Positions 12,055-25,600 of a stretch of 64,000 bases of DNA are shown piece after piece. Every line of letters starts with the position of its first letter. Position 1 is the stretch's first letter. The stretch lies in the NCBI GenBank assembly GCA_021442155.1, contig CM038214.1, positions 135,818,040-135,882,039 on the forward strand. Direction: 5' to 3'. The position numbers were made by a program, and so were the translations under genes. The notes under the pieces were generated by a model that saw only the letters and a list, made by a program, of their open reading frames with translations, had not been told where the DNA came from and ran no database searches. The DNA is from Cymbidium sinense. Taxonomy: Eukaryota > Streptophyta > Magnoliopsida > Asparagales > Orchidaceae.

Positions 12055-12660
12055 ACTCCAATTGGTCATATGAAGCTTCCTGACGACCGGAGGGTGGAGT
12101 TCAATCAAGCCCGACCACCTACGTCTAGTGCTTTGGCCTTTCGAGCAAACCACACCAAATCAAAGCTCATGCGGCTCAGTAGAGCTTCGTTTCTACCAAA
12201 CTAAGCTTCCTCAATCGTTGGAACTATCGGTCATTAGCTCCGGTGAGGCCATTGAAAAATCCTTGAATGAAAATAGGTTGGTCTTTTGTGAAAAAAAATT
12301 CAATGTCATGCAATTTTCACCATTAGATTTGATTGTTGTGCTTCCCCGAAGGTGTGAGATCATTTTCATCTCCATCAGAGCTTGGGTGAGCTCGGATTGA
12401 GTGATGATCGATGGACGATAGTCATTGTTCGATGCTCGGGAGGAGATAGATCATGGACCGTCCATCCCACATGATCGGAATGGATGGTCCTGATCTAATC
12501 ACGCTTAAAACCTCTGATTAATCCCTCAAAACTACGGTTTTAATCATGGCAGTCCGATCTTAGATCGGATGGTCTCCATTCTTGCTTGCACCAATGACTT
12601 GGATGTGACAACTTAAATAGCGAATCCCGTCGTGCCATGTGAAAAGTGCGCTACGTCAGC
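12055..12660. other. GC/CpG-rich island of E0
   Basis: A patch of distinctly higher GC inside AT-rich sequence, with CGGATGG, CGTCGTGCC and GCTACGTCAGC. It includes ACAACTTAAATAG (12608-12620), whose reverse complement reappears in the islands of c (about 26.40 kb) and b (about 36.50 kb). It is open for 90 codons at 12128-12400, but the frame is not shared with the other copies, so I read it as non-coding. Confidence 0.6.
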
Positions 12661-15600
12661 TGCCACGTGCCCCGATGGGATTAAGGCTTTAATTAGGGCT
12701 AATTAATTTATTTTTAATCCTAAAACTTCCTAAATTCATAACTAATTTAAAAAAAAATTCAAAAAAATACAAACTTAGGCTCAGTTTAAAGATATTTAAG
12801 AGTAGAATCCATGAAAATTATTAATAATTGATTTTAAATAATGGATTTGGCTTAATTAAGATTTAATTGGAAATATAATCAACTTAATTACTCTCCAATT
12901 AACCATCCAATTAATCTCAAACTTTTTGAGTATGTTTAGGGGGATGACCTCTACTTCCCCTATTTTTCTAGGATTTTATTGGTTGCTTAATTAGGGAAAC
13001 TAATGAGTTAAGTCTTAATCACTTTCTTAATATAATTAGTAATAATTAAGTAAATGAACAGTAAATTAATCAATCAATTAAATTCATTAGCCTCTATTAA
13101 GGGTGATGAAGTCTAGGGAAATGGATTAAGGCTCCCTCTTCCAATCTTTTCTTTAAGCCTTCTCCAATCCCTTAAGCAATTAATTAATTAACACCTATTA
13201 ATTAATTAATTAATAAGATTAATCAAAAATTTAGTTCATAACCTGAACCTTAATTAATTAATTGAGATGATTTAGAGATTAAGACTTAGGCTCCCTTCTT
13301 TGTCTCTTTCTCTAAGCCTATCTAATTTTTGATTGGTTAAGGTTAATTAAGATTTAATTAGTAAATTAATGAACTTAATTAATTCAATTGAATCTGATTC
13401 TCTAATCTAATATTGGGTAGCTCTTTGGGTGTTCAATAATCCAAAGTGAGAGATGATAAAATCATGGTTAACTCACATGTGTGAGAAAATCATAAGAGTA
13501 GTTATGTGAGATCCCTTAAGCTTAATTAATTATTAATCATGAGCCAATTGCATTAGGCCCCTTTCATTTCTTAGGAGCATTGAAAATTTACTTCCATGTG
13601 GTTGCATCTCATATTGGCCTATTATTAATCAGTTAATTAATTTAAGGTGATGTAGATAAGGATTAATTAATTAGCTTATTTCATACTTTAACCTAATTAA
13701 GATATAAAATCAACTTAATTATTTCTTTATTGAACCAAAATTAACTCACACATGGGGAATAAGATTATGATCAACAAACTTCTTTCACATTCTTTAAAAT
13801 AAATCAAACTTAAAATTAAAAATGATATTAAAGAACTTTGGTTTATTTTAAGTGACTTTATTTAGTATGATTGTCCTTAAGAATTAATTGGAATGAATGA
13901 GATCTTATGCTTATGTTCCTTTATTTCTTTCCCTAATCATGCTAAGTGTTGCTTGCTATGTGAAATCATGCATTCATTTCTTTTAAGATTAACTAAATAA
14001 AATAGTTTCTTTTATATCAAATTGCATGAGTTGATTTAAATTAAAAATATGTGTGGTTATCATCACTACTAAATAAAAAAAAAGTATTTTTTAAGTGTAT
14101 GAATCAATTATAACATATGGAGTGATGCTAATTATAAATATCTATAAGTTTGAATATGTTAATAATATAAGATATGCAATATGAAGTTCTCTTTTCTTAT
14201 CTTGCATGGATTGATATAGATTACAAATGTATAGTTCATTTGAAAGAACACAATATTTGTCTAAATCTATTCCTATGCATCTCCATGTTAAGGCGTAGGA
14301 AGGATTTCATATCACATATGTAAATCATATAATCAAATCAATATGACTTCTTGCATGACTTCTTATTCTTATGATTCTTTTTATACATTCACTTGTATTT
14401 GAGAAAAGTGATATATTAATCTGGACACCCCGGGGCTGCGAGGCTTTAAGTAGCCCTAAGTAGGTCTTATACCTTACACCTCTGGTGTTGAACAATAGCA
14501 TCGTACTCGCTTAAAATTCTTATACATATGTATGTGATATGACCAATGAATAGAAGCATAAATCAAATGAATCAAATAAAATTTTTGCATGGGTTTTCCA
14601 ATCCTTATAGTTGCTTATACATCTATATATGTCTAGAAAAGTGATATATTAGTCTAGACACCCTAGAGTTTTGTGAGGCTTTAGAATATGCCCCTGCAAA
14701 ATAATGGTCATACTACACTTAAAACTTTTATACATGTGGATGTGTATTTTGCTAATTGATGAAAAATCCATCTTTTCTATTAAAAAGATATGCATTCATA
14801 ATTCAATCAAATGAAATATCTAAATTCCAAACAATCTTCTTTGCATTCATCATTTAAGTGTGCTAATAAATTACATGTATAAGTATGTTTAGAACTTAAC
14901 CATATGCATGCTATATATGATGAAAAGAAATAAACAAACATATGTTATGTGAAAGTAATTCATTCCAATTAATCTTAAGATGTCTTTCTTATTGAATGAG
15001 TTTATTTAAACTAAGCCTAAACTTAGGATTAATCAAAACATTTAATAATCCATTCACTAAAAAAATTGGTTAATTAACTTACCTTAGAAGTCATTTAAGG
15101 TATGGATGAAAGAGAGATTCCCCTCTTTCTTCTCTTTATAACACTTAGTTGTTAAGTGTAGGTCATATGAAACAAAAGAAAATACTAAGTAAAATCTTCA
15201 AATCAATTAAATCACTTAAAGAGAAATCAATCCCTTTATAAATTAAATCCTCACACTTAGCAAATTACAACTCTAAAGCTTAGTTAGGATATATCACACA
15301 AGCTTTAATTCACACACATTAGACTAAGTCATCATTTCTAGCTTTATGTTAGGGTGGTGTATTGTTAAACGTATGCTTATTTTATAATGTATTATTGTAG
15401 ACTGAATGTTAGGGTGTATGTGCGTAGGCTGGATGTTAGGCCAATATTAGCCTAATCATATTTTTGTAGGGGTTGTGCTTATAAATAAAAAAATATAAAT
15501 GCTATGTGTTGCTTAGCCTAAGCATAATCCAAGTTAGGATATGGGCTTGGTTACCCATGTGTGGGGTGCTAAGTCCAAATTATTCATATAACTGCTTGGA

Positions 15601-17411
15601 TTGTATGGTGTGTTTAGTTAACATTTGTCTTACAGGTATAGCTCAATTTACTTTGCTTCTTTTCATGTAATTTTGTACGAGGATTATGATGAGGGTTATG
15701 GGGGGTTAGGATGAGCATTGGTTATAAGACCAAGTCTTATGTACTATATGATGCCTTTGGAGCAAACACATCCAAATCAAACCAAAAGGAAGAAATAAAT
15801 GGAACAAATCAAATGAAGAAATGGAAGATGATGAAATAAAGAAGGAAGAATGAAGAATGAAGACCCCCAAAATATTCATCATTATAATTGTAATTATTCT
15901 CTTGTAATCTGGATTGTATAAGGGTAGAGCTCGGCTACCCACATTTCTTTTCAGGTTATGTGGCGGTACCCGACCGCATTAGTATTTTATTTTTTTGTGA
16001 TAGCTCTATAAAATTATTTGATGATTTGTTTAGATTGTACATTAGAAAAAAGCATGCATTTTCTTAGTTTGTTTTATATTGGTAATTGTTGTATGGCTAT
16101 AATTAGGCTCTAGGATAAAAATTAATTTTTCTACCCAAAATAAAAAACTCATAACTAAACCTATAAAATAACTCATAACATCATATAAAATCCTATGCAT
16201 TAAATCAACATAATAAAATATTTAGCAACCCCTTAGCTAGATGTTGTATGTTTAATATCATGCATAATCATCTTATTTTACTCTTGTTAAGAGAGGGCTT
16301 CCATCTTTGCCAAATAGTAAGGACTTAACCTTTGAGAGCCTATGATGGAAGAACACATCTTTCCCTTTTGATTTGGCTCATAATCAACTTCTCATGCATT
16401 TAGGCATACAAAATCCCATAGCCTGTGTCAAAATAAAGAGTCCCAAATTAAATGAAATTTAATAAAAAAAATTGCATTATATTTAAGTCATTATTTATAC
16501 CCCTCATGCTATAGTCTCTTAGGGAGTGGGTTTAAAGACTTAGTTTTCTTTTCTAAATAATAACAACTTGGCCATCTTGCAAAAATATATGACTTGCCTA
16601 CATAGATTTAAAGCGTAGGAGGAGTTAGCTGGCTACCACTCCAAGCGATAATAAGTCCAGCAGTCGGATGGTTTATTCTCTCTTGTGTAGGTAAACAATA
16701 TGTCCACTTTCTCCTTAGATTTAGGTCATGCTTTGGCCCTCACCAAAGCTCCCTAGATTTAAGATCTGAGGTTGTTGTTTCCTTTTACGGGCTACAAGTA
16801 TAAATCCTCACCTCTTAGATATTTCCACAACCTTGTATTGTGGAATTATAAGTCCTAGATTTTTAATAAAATTTCAACTCAAATAAATAAATCTCCTTAA
16901 TTTCAAATATATAAAGCCCAACCATAGGATAGATTGGAGCGCTCATTAGATTTTCTAGTATCATGAGCACTCCTTACTCATCTCCTTTGGCATCAATAAT
17001 TACTCTCTCATTTTGATCCATCCCACTTGATTTTCTAAAATACAACCAATTTGTTGATAGTCCTATCTTTGAATTCTTTAGAGACAATAATCGCCTACTT
17101 TAATCAAGAGTATTCCTAAGGGATCCCATTCCTTAGGATGTAATTAACTATGGGGCTTGCCCATAGAACTTAGAACTGGTCTAAATATAACCTACTTTAT
17201 TCATCCATGTAAAGTAGAAAAATCTCTAGTATATTCAAAGACCCATCATGCCATAGGAGTTCTTATTAGGTGATTAGGTCCATTGTAGAGTAGTGACTTC
17301 TATCTTTCGAGATAGTATACTATTCCTCAATGTCATACCCGATCACCTCAATAAGTACACCCTCAGATCTCCATGGTGTTCATACAAATGAAAGTGAAAA
17401 TAAACACCAGA

Positions 17412-17830
17412 AAGCCCTAAAATTTTGTAAGGAAAAATGATACTACAATAGAATAAATAAAACATTTGTGAAACACAAATGAGGAGTTGAGAGAGGATGT
17501 AACCTTGCAACATACCATTTCAAAACAAAAAGATACCTTCTAGAAATTATTGAGATAAGTTAAGAAATGGACATCTAAAAGAAAGCCTTGATATCCAAAA
17601 TGGTGAGGCAAAACCTTTAAGTTATTGTCTTTCAAGTGAGTAATTCTTGTCTACCATGTCATATGTCTTCGTGATGTCAAGTTTAACACAATATTTTGGG
17701 TCTTATTCATGAAATCTTGAGAACATCATTAATTAGTTGATATTAAATTATCATAAGCTTGTATGTTATAGATAAAATTAGCTTCTACATAATGGGTGAT
17801 ATATTGTCTCAACCCAATCCAATGTAAATT
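17412..17830 (-). pseudogene. Decayed L1-type LINE reverse transcriptase
   Basis: The minus strand reads MMFSRFHE, a stop, then DPKYCVKLDITKTYDMVD in the same frame around 17650-17720. This is the reverse-transcriptase block with the first catalytic Asp (family pattern KLDISKAYDRVDW). About 55 codons later, QGYILSQLL at 17481-17507 corresponds to RQGDPLSPLLF. Order and spacing fit plant L1-type LINEs. Stops and frameshifts make it inactive. Element E0 was inserted just downstream of the second motif, and the outer element a begins at 18099 just upstream. Confidence 0.7.
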
Positions 17831-18098
17831 GTCATATCAAAGCGGGTCACATTGTATTTAAATGTAACAATTAATTAAATGCTCAAGATCTATTTATAAG
17901 ATTTTTTTTCAATTTCACAATCATAAAGTCAATACTATCATCAAGATATTATAAATAAAAATAATCACATAAGATCATATCACAAGTATACATCAAAATA
18001 AAAATCATGGTATGATTTTTTCACCAACAAAATATGTATACTATCATGACTATCAAAAGAATATATTTAAAATAGAAACATACCCTAGGTTAGGCTCT
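17831..18098. other. Short AT-rich segment between LINE relic and element a
   Basis: No motif was recognised. It may be the degraded upstream part of the LINE. The five bases before element a are GCTCT (18094-18098), its presumed left target duplication; the partner lies beyond the window. Confidence 0.35.
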
Positions 18099-19623
18099 TG
18101 TGGTGTTTATTTTTTGGTCTGATGTGTATGTGTGTGTATATTAGGGGGCGGGGACACCACGTAGATCTGAGGATATACTTATTGAGGTGATAGGTACGAT
18201 ATCAAGGAATAGTGCATTATCTTGAAAGATAGAAATCACTACCCTACGATGCACCTAATCACCTAATAAGGACTCCTAAGGCATGATGGGTGTTCGAATG
18301 TACCAGAGATTTTTGCCTACTTTACATGGATGAATAAAGTAGGGTTTATTTAAACCTGGTTCTAAAGTTCCCTATGAGGAAAAGCCCCCATAGTTAATTA
18401 CATCCTAAGAAAGCTGAATTTCTTAGGAATACTCTTGATTAAAGTAGACAATTATTGTCTCAAAAGAATTCAAAGATAGGACTATCAATAAATTGGCTAT
18501 GTTTGGGAGATCAAATGGGATAGATCGAAAGAAAAGACTTATTATCAAAGCCAAGGGGAGATGAGTAGGGGATGCTCATGATACTAGAAAACTTAGTGAG
18601 CATCCCAAACTATCCTATGATTAGGCTTTATATGTTTGAAATTGAGGAGAATTATATATTTGAGTTGAAATTTTATTAGAAATCTAGGACTTATAATTTC
18701 ACAATACAAGATTATGGAAATACCTAAGAGGTGAGGATTTATACTTGTAGCCCCAAAGGGAAACAACAACCTCATATCCTAAATCTAGGGAGCTTTAGCG
18801 AGGGCCAAAGCATGACCTAAATCTAAGGCAAAAATTAGTATATTATTTACCTCCACAAGAGAGAGTAAACCATCTTATTACTGGACTTATAATCGCTTGG
18901 AATGGCAGCTAGCTAACTACTTCTACATTTTAAAACCATGTGGTCAAGTCATATGTTTTGCAAGATGGCTATGTTGTTATTATTTAGAAAGGAAACTAAG
19001 CCCTTAAACGCACTCTCTAAGAGACTAAAGCATGAGTGGTATGAATAATGACTCAGTCTAATACAAATTTTATCAAAATTTATTTGATTTTGGACTCTTT
19101 ATTTTGACATGAGCTATAGGATTTTATATGCCTAAATGTATGATGAAGTTGGCTAAATCAAAAGAGAAAGAGGTATTTTTCATCATAGGTTCTCAAAGAT
19201 TAAGCCATTTTTCTATCTAGCAAAAGATGGAAACCCTCTCTTAGTAAGAGTGAAGTAAAATGACATGCATAATATTTAGCATACAACATCCAGCTAAGGG
19301 GTTGCTAAATATTTTATTATCTTGATTTAATGCCTAAGATTTATATGAGGTTATGAGTTATTTTAGAAAATTTAGTTATGAGTTATTATTGGGGTAAAAA
19401 AATTTATTTTTCCCTAAGAGCCTAAACGGATCCAGGCCACACAGCAATCATCAATCATGAAGAAACTAGAAAAATACATGTCATCTCTATTACATAATAT
19501 AAACAATTCATCCAATAATTTATAACTTCAACCCGAAAAGAAATGGGTAGTCGAGCTATACCCTTATACATCCCGGTATGAAGAAAGAATAATTACAATT
19601 TAATTACAACAAATGAATGGGAG
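18099..19623 (-). mobile_element. Element a, first fragment: 3' terminal block
   Basis: Starts TGTGGTGTTTATTTTTTGG, the reverse complement of the family 3' end, and runs through most of the shared 2-kb terminal block until element b interrupts it at 19624. The block resumes at 39368 with the expected next sequence (compare 21.15 kb in b). Element a is the outermost unit on this strand and its 5' end lies beyond the window. Confidence 0.8.
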
Positions 19624-22600
19624 TGTAGTGTCTTTTTGTGAGATGGGGTTGGACACTATGTAGATCTGCAGATGTACTCATTAGTGTGATCAGGTACGAC
19701 ATTGAGGAATGATGTACTATCTCAAGAGATAGAATTCACCATCCTACAATGGACCTAATCACCTAATAAGGACTCCTAAGGACAATTGGTCTTTGAATGT
19801 ACCAGAGATCTTTTCCCTACTTTACATAGAAAAGTAAAGTTGGATTTATTTTAAGCTGAGTTCATTAAGTTCCCTATGGAGGCAAGCTCCCATAATTAAT
19901 TACATTCTAAGGAATGAGATTCTTTAGGAATACTCTTGATTGAGGTAAATGATCATTGTCTCCAAAGATTTTAAAGATAGGGCTATCAATCAATTGGTTA
20001 TTTTTAAAAAAGTCAAGTGGGATTTGAGCAAAAGGAGGGAGTTATTATCAAAACCAAGGGAAGATGAGTAGGGGATGCTCATGATACTCGAAAGCCTAGT
20101 GAGCATCCCAAACTATCCTATGGTTGGGCTTTATATTTTTAAAATTGAGAGGAATTATATGTTTGAGTTGAATTTTAATTAGAAATCTAGGGCTTACAAT
20201 TACATAATACAAGATTACAGAAATGCCTAAGAGGTGAGGATTTATGCTTGTGACTCGTAAAGGAAAATAGCAACCTCAAATCCTAAATCTAGGGAGCTTT
20301 TATGAGGAACAAAGCACGACCTAAATCTAAGGTGAAAATGGGTATATGGTTTACCTCCACAAGAGAGAATAAACACCTAACTGTTGGACTTACAATCGCC
20401 TGGGGGTGGCCACCAACTAACTCCTCCTATGATTTTAAATACATGTAGGCAAGCCTTATGCTTTGCAAGATGGCTAAGTTGTTGTTTATTTAGAAAGGTA
20501 ACTAAGTCCTTAAACACACTCCCTGAGAGACTAGATCATAAAGGGCATGAATAATGACCTAATATAGTGCAAACTTTGTTAAGTTTTATTTTGAATTTTG
20601 GGCATTATTATTTGACACGGGCTATGGGATTTCATATGCCTAATGCATGAGAAGATTTATTATAGGCCAAAATCAGAAAGAAGAATGTGTGTTTCCACCA
20701 TGGCTCTCAAAGGTCAAGACATTTTTTTTGGCAATGGTGGAAGCCTCCATTAGCAGAGAGTGAAGCAATATGATTTATGCATGATGTGAGACATACAACA
20801 TCCAAAGGGGTTGCTAAATCTTTTATTTTCTTGATTTATGTCCTAGGCTTTAGGTGAGGTTATGAGTTATTTAATTTAATTTTGAGTTGATTAATGGGAT
20901 AGAAAATTTATTTTTTCTTAAGAGCCTAATCGCATCCAAGTCATTCATCAAACAATGAAGAAACTAAGAAAATCATGCCATCCTAATTGCGCAATCACAA
21001 ACAAAACATCAATCAATTTATAAAATTGGCACAAAAGAGTAAGAGGCCGATGTGGTCGGGCTCCACCACACAAACCCAAAAAAGAAAAATGTGTAGCCGA
21101 GTTCTACCCTTATATAACTCGGATTATAAATGAATAATTACAATTAAAAGGAATTCATGATATGGGGGTCTTCATTCTTCATTTTGATTTTCTCCTTTTC
21201 TTTCTTCCTTTTGGCTTGATTGGAATATGGTTGCTCCAAAGACATCACATGATACATAAGACTTGGTCTTATGATCAATGTTCATCATAATCCCCCATAA
21301 CATTCATTCCAAATCTTAATTATAAAATTTACATCAAAATGAGAAAGGTAAATTTAACTAAACATGCAAAATAAATGTTACTTAAAGATACCACATAACC
21401 CAAGTAGTTATATAAATAAGTTATACTTAGCACCCCATACATGGGTAACCAAGCCCACCTATCCTAGTTCGGAGTATGCTTAGGGGTATAAGAGACCTGC
21501 ACAGCAAAAGTATTTATATTTTTATTACAGTGTCCGTTCAGCACAATCCCCTATAGAAGATATGATTAAGCTAAGATCGCCCTATCATCCAGTCTACGCA
21601 CATACACCCTAACATCCAGTATAAAAATATTACATCACAAAATAAAATCATGCATTAAACCATGCATTGCCCAAACATAGAGCTAGAAATTGTGACTTAG
21701 CCTAATGTGGGTGTCATTTAAGGATTGTGTGGTATGTCTTAGCTAGGCTTTAAGGTTGGAATTTTATAAGTATGAAAGATTCAATTTAGATGGTGATTTT
21801 AGTTTAAGTTGTTTAGTTGATTTATCAATTTTAGTTGGTGATTTGATTTAGTTTTAATGATCCTACACTTAGAGACTAAATATTGTGAGGAGAGAAAAAG
21901 AGAGGAGAACTCTCTTTCATCCTATGGTGAATTTATTGCTCAAACCTCTTCCCTTTTTTGGGGGAGAGATCTGAAAAGTAAAATATTTTATGTTGGGATA
22001 CCACGTAGATCCACATATGTTCTTATTAGGGTGACCGGGTATGATATTGAGGAATAGTGTACTATCTCAAAAGATAAAAATCACCATCCTACAATAGACC
22101 TAATCACTTAATAAAGACCCTAAGAATGATGAGCCTTCGAATGTACCAGAGATTCTTCCCCTACTTTACATGAAAAAGTAAAGTATGGCTTCTTTTAAAC
22201 CTGGTTTGTTAAGTTCCCTATGGGGGCTTCCTTAAGAATACTCTTAATTAAGGTAAATAATTGTTGTCTCTAAGTATTTCAAAGATAGGATTATCAATTA
22301 ATTGGTTATTTTTAGAAGATCAAGTGAGATTGATCAAAAAGAAAGAGTTCTTATCGAAACCAAAGGGAGATGAGTAGGGGATGCCCATGATATTAGGAAA
22401 CTTGGTAAGCATCCCAAACTATCCTATGGTTGGGCTCTATATTTTTGAAATTTGAGAGAAATTATTTGTTTGAGTTGAATTTTTATTAGAAATCTGGGGC
22501 TTACAATTCCACAATACAAGATCATGAAAATGCCTAAGAGGTGAGGAATTTTTTCTGTAGCCCGCAAAGGGAAACAGAGACCTCAGATCCTAAATCTAGG

Positions 22601-25600
22601 GAGCTTTGGAGAGGGCTAAGGCACGACCTAAATCTAAGGCAAAAATGAGTATATGATTCACCTCCATAAGAAAGGATAAATCACCTGACTATTGGACTTA
22701 CAACAGCTTGGGGGTGACCTCCAACTAACTCCTCCTACGATTTTAAATGCATGTAGGCAAGTCTTATGCTTTTGTAAGATAGCTAGATTATTATTTATTT
22801 AGAAAGGGGACTAAGTATTTAAACACACTCCCTAAGAGATGAGATCATGAAGGGCATAAATAATGGCTTAATCTAATACAAATTTTATTAAGTTTTATTT
22901 TTGATTTTTGGATAATTTATTTGACACAAGCTATGGGATTCATATGCCTAATGCATGAGAAATTGGTTATGGGCCAAAATTAGTAAAAAGTAGGTGTGTT
23001 TTCACCATGGCTCTCAAAGGTCAAGCCATATTCTCTGGTAAAGGTGGAAGCCCTCCATTAGTAAGAGTGAAGCAAGATAATTTTATGCATGATGTGAGAC
23101 ATACAACATCCAGCTAAGGGGTTGTTAAATTTTTTATTATCGTGATTTATGACATAGGCTTTAGGTGAGATTATGAGTTGTTTAATTTTAATTTTGAGTT
23201 AATTAACTAGATAGAAAATTTATTTTTTCCTAAGAGCCTAATCGCATCCAAGCTATTCATTAATCAATGAAGAAACTAGGAAAATCATGTTATCTTAATG
23301 TACAAGCTAAACAAACATCAAAAAATTTTATAAATCTAGCGCAAAAGAATAAGAGGCCGATGTGGTTGGGCTCCACTACACAAACCTGAAAAAAATAGGT
23401 AGCCGAGCTCTACCCTTATACGACCCAGATTATAAATGAATAATTATAATTAAAAGGAATTCATGTTATGGTGGTCTTCATTCTTCATTCTTCTTTCTTC
23501 ATTTCTTCATTTTGTCATTTCTTTCTTTTCTTCACTTATTTTGGTTGGTTGGGATGTAGTTTGCTCCAAAGCTTCACATGGCACATAAGACTTGGTCTTA
23601 TGACCAATGTTCATCTTAATTCTCCATAACATTCATTTTAAATCTTAATTGCAAAATTACATCAAAATGAAAAAAGTAAATCTAACTAAACTTACAAAAT
23701 ATATATTAGCTGAACATACCACACATCTCAAGCATGTATATGAATAATTTAGACTTAGCACCCCACACATGGGTAACCAAGTCCACCTGTCCTAGTTTAG
23801 ATTATGCTTAGAGGTATAAATAACCTACACAGCAAAAAAATTTATATTTTTATTACAATGTCCCTTAAGCACAATCCCCTACAGAAGACATGATTAACTA
23901 TCGCTATCATCCACCTACACATACACCCTACCATCCATTCTAAATATATTACATCACAAAATAAAATGCATCAAACCATGCTAACAACATAGAGCTACAA
24001 ATGGTGACTTAGCCTAATGTGTGTGTCATTTAAGGCTTGTGTTGACATGTCTTAGCTAGGCTTTAAGGTTAGAAATTTCTAAGTGTGAAGAGATTCAACT
24101 TAGAGGGTGGTTTCATTTTAAGTGGTTTAGTTGATTTTCTAAGTATGAAATGTTCAACTTAGAGACTGGTTTCATTTAAGTGATTTTGGTTGATTTGTTA
24201 ATTTTATTTGATGATTTGATTTGGTTTGAATGAACCTACACTTAATTACTAAGTGTTGTAAAGAGAGGAAAAGAAAAGAGAACTTCTCTTTCATTCTTAC
24301 CTTAAGTAATATCTAAGGTAGATTCATTAGTGACTTTTCTTTAGTGAATTTTTTATTATGTGTTTTAATTATTCCTAAGTTTAGATTTACTCTAAATAAA
24401 GCTATTCAATAAAAAATGCATCTTAGGATTAATTAAGATGAATTACTATCACATAACACACAACTATTTATTTCTTTCCACCATGTATACCAAGCATATG
24501 AATGATCCTAAATATAGCTATACATGTAATGCAAGTCTTAGCACACCTTAATGATGAATACAAAAAGATGTTTAAGAAAATTTGGATGTTTCATGAATGC
24601 ATATTTTTTATTAAGTAGAAAGAGGGACTCTTTTATCCATTAATCAAATGCATATTTACATGTATAAAAGACATAAGTGAGTACAACGCCATTATTTTCT
24701 ACACCAGGGTGTAAGATACAAGACCTACTTGGGGATACTTAAAGCCTCGCAACCCCGAGATGTCCATACTAATATACCACTTTTCTTAAATACATGTGCA
24801 TGTACAAAAAGAAAGCAAATGGATAAAGAGTCATGCAAAAGATTTTTTTATTTGATTGTGCAATTTATATTCATAAATGTGAAAATATTTCTTAAGTCAT
24901 AACATAAAAATGCATAGGAATAGATTTAAGCAAGTGTTATGTTCTTTTCAAATGTACTATACACTTTACAAATCCCATACAAGTCCATGTTAAGAGAGGA
25001 GAAGAAAGTCACACAAAATATGTCTTATGTTATAATCATATGCAAGCCTATAAGTATTTATAAGTAGCATACCTTCATTTGTAATCTTTGATTTATAGGT
25101 TTTGAAAATAACTTTTGGTTTAATAATGATAATGGCCACTCATATTTTTAACTTTAGCCAAAACATGTGATTTGACATAAAGAAAATATTTATTTAATTT
25201 GATTTTGCTTTTAGATATGAATGCATGATTTCATATAGCATGAATACATTTAACATTTAGCTTGGAAAGAAATAAAGGATGTAAGCATATGATTTCATTC
25301 ACCCTAATTAATTCATAAGGACACTCCTATAAGATAAGATTATTCAAAGTAAATCAAAATTGCTTAAAGAAACTTCTATTTTTTTTTTAATTTGATTTGA
25401 AATTGATTTGTGAGAAAAGGGTTTGCTGGTCCTCACCCATTTCCCTCATGTGTGAATCAATTTAGTTAAATTTTAGAACAATTAGATTGATTTTATATTT
25501 TGTTTAGGTTAAGGTGTTAATTAAATCCATTAATTACCCCTTACCTATACCACTTTAACATAATTAATCAAACAATTATGAGCCAATATATGATATGCAA

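Larger units (their letters stand above)
10572..17411 (+). mobile_element. Giant LTR-like unit E0 (subfamily A), 6840 bp
   Basis: Begins TGTTAACCTC and ends AAATAAACACCAGA, close to the family ends TGTTGACCTC and AAATAAACACCACA. Parts in order: 10.57-10.75 conserved start; 10.75-12.06 TTGACC-rich U3-like block; 12.06-12.66 GC-rich island; 12.67-15.25 TTAATTAA-rich subfamily A block with a duplicated GC-rich core near 14.43 and 14.66; 15.3-17.41 the shared 2-kb terminal block. No coding domain was seen. It interrupts a LINE relic. The flanking five bases (AATCA on the left, AAGCC on the right) do not match, so either the ends have eroded or the copy arose by recombination between two elements. 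Confidence 0.7.

Noticed and set aside
12128..12400. 90-codon open frame, plus strand
   Set aside because: It sits in E0's GC-rich island; the frame is not conserved in b or c and no family resemblance was seen.
18099..24200. Tandem array of three 2-kb repeats
   Set aside because: The perfect duplications GGGAG and CATCC at the junctions show nested insertion, each copy entering near the start of the previous one.
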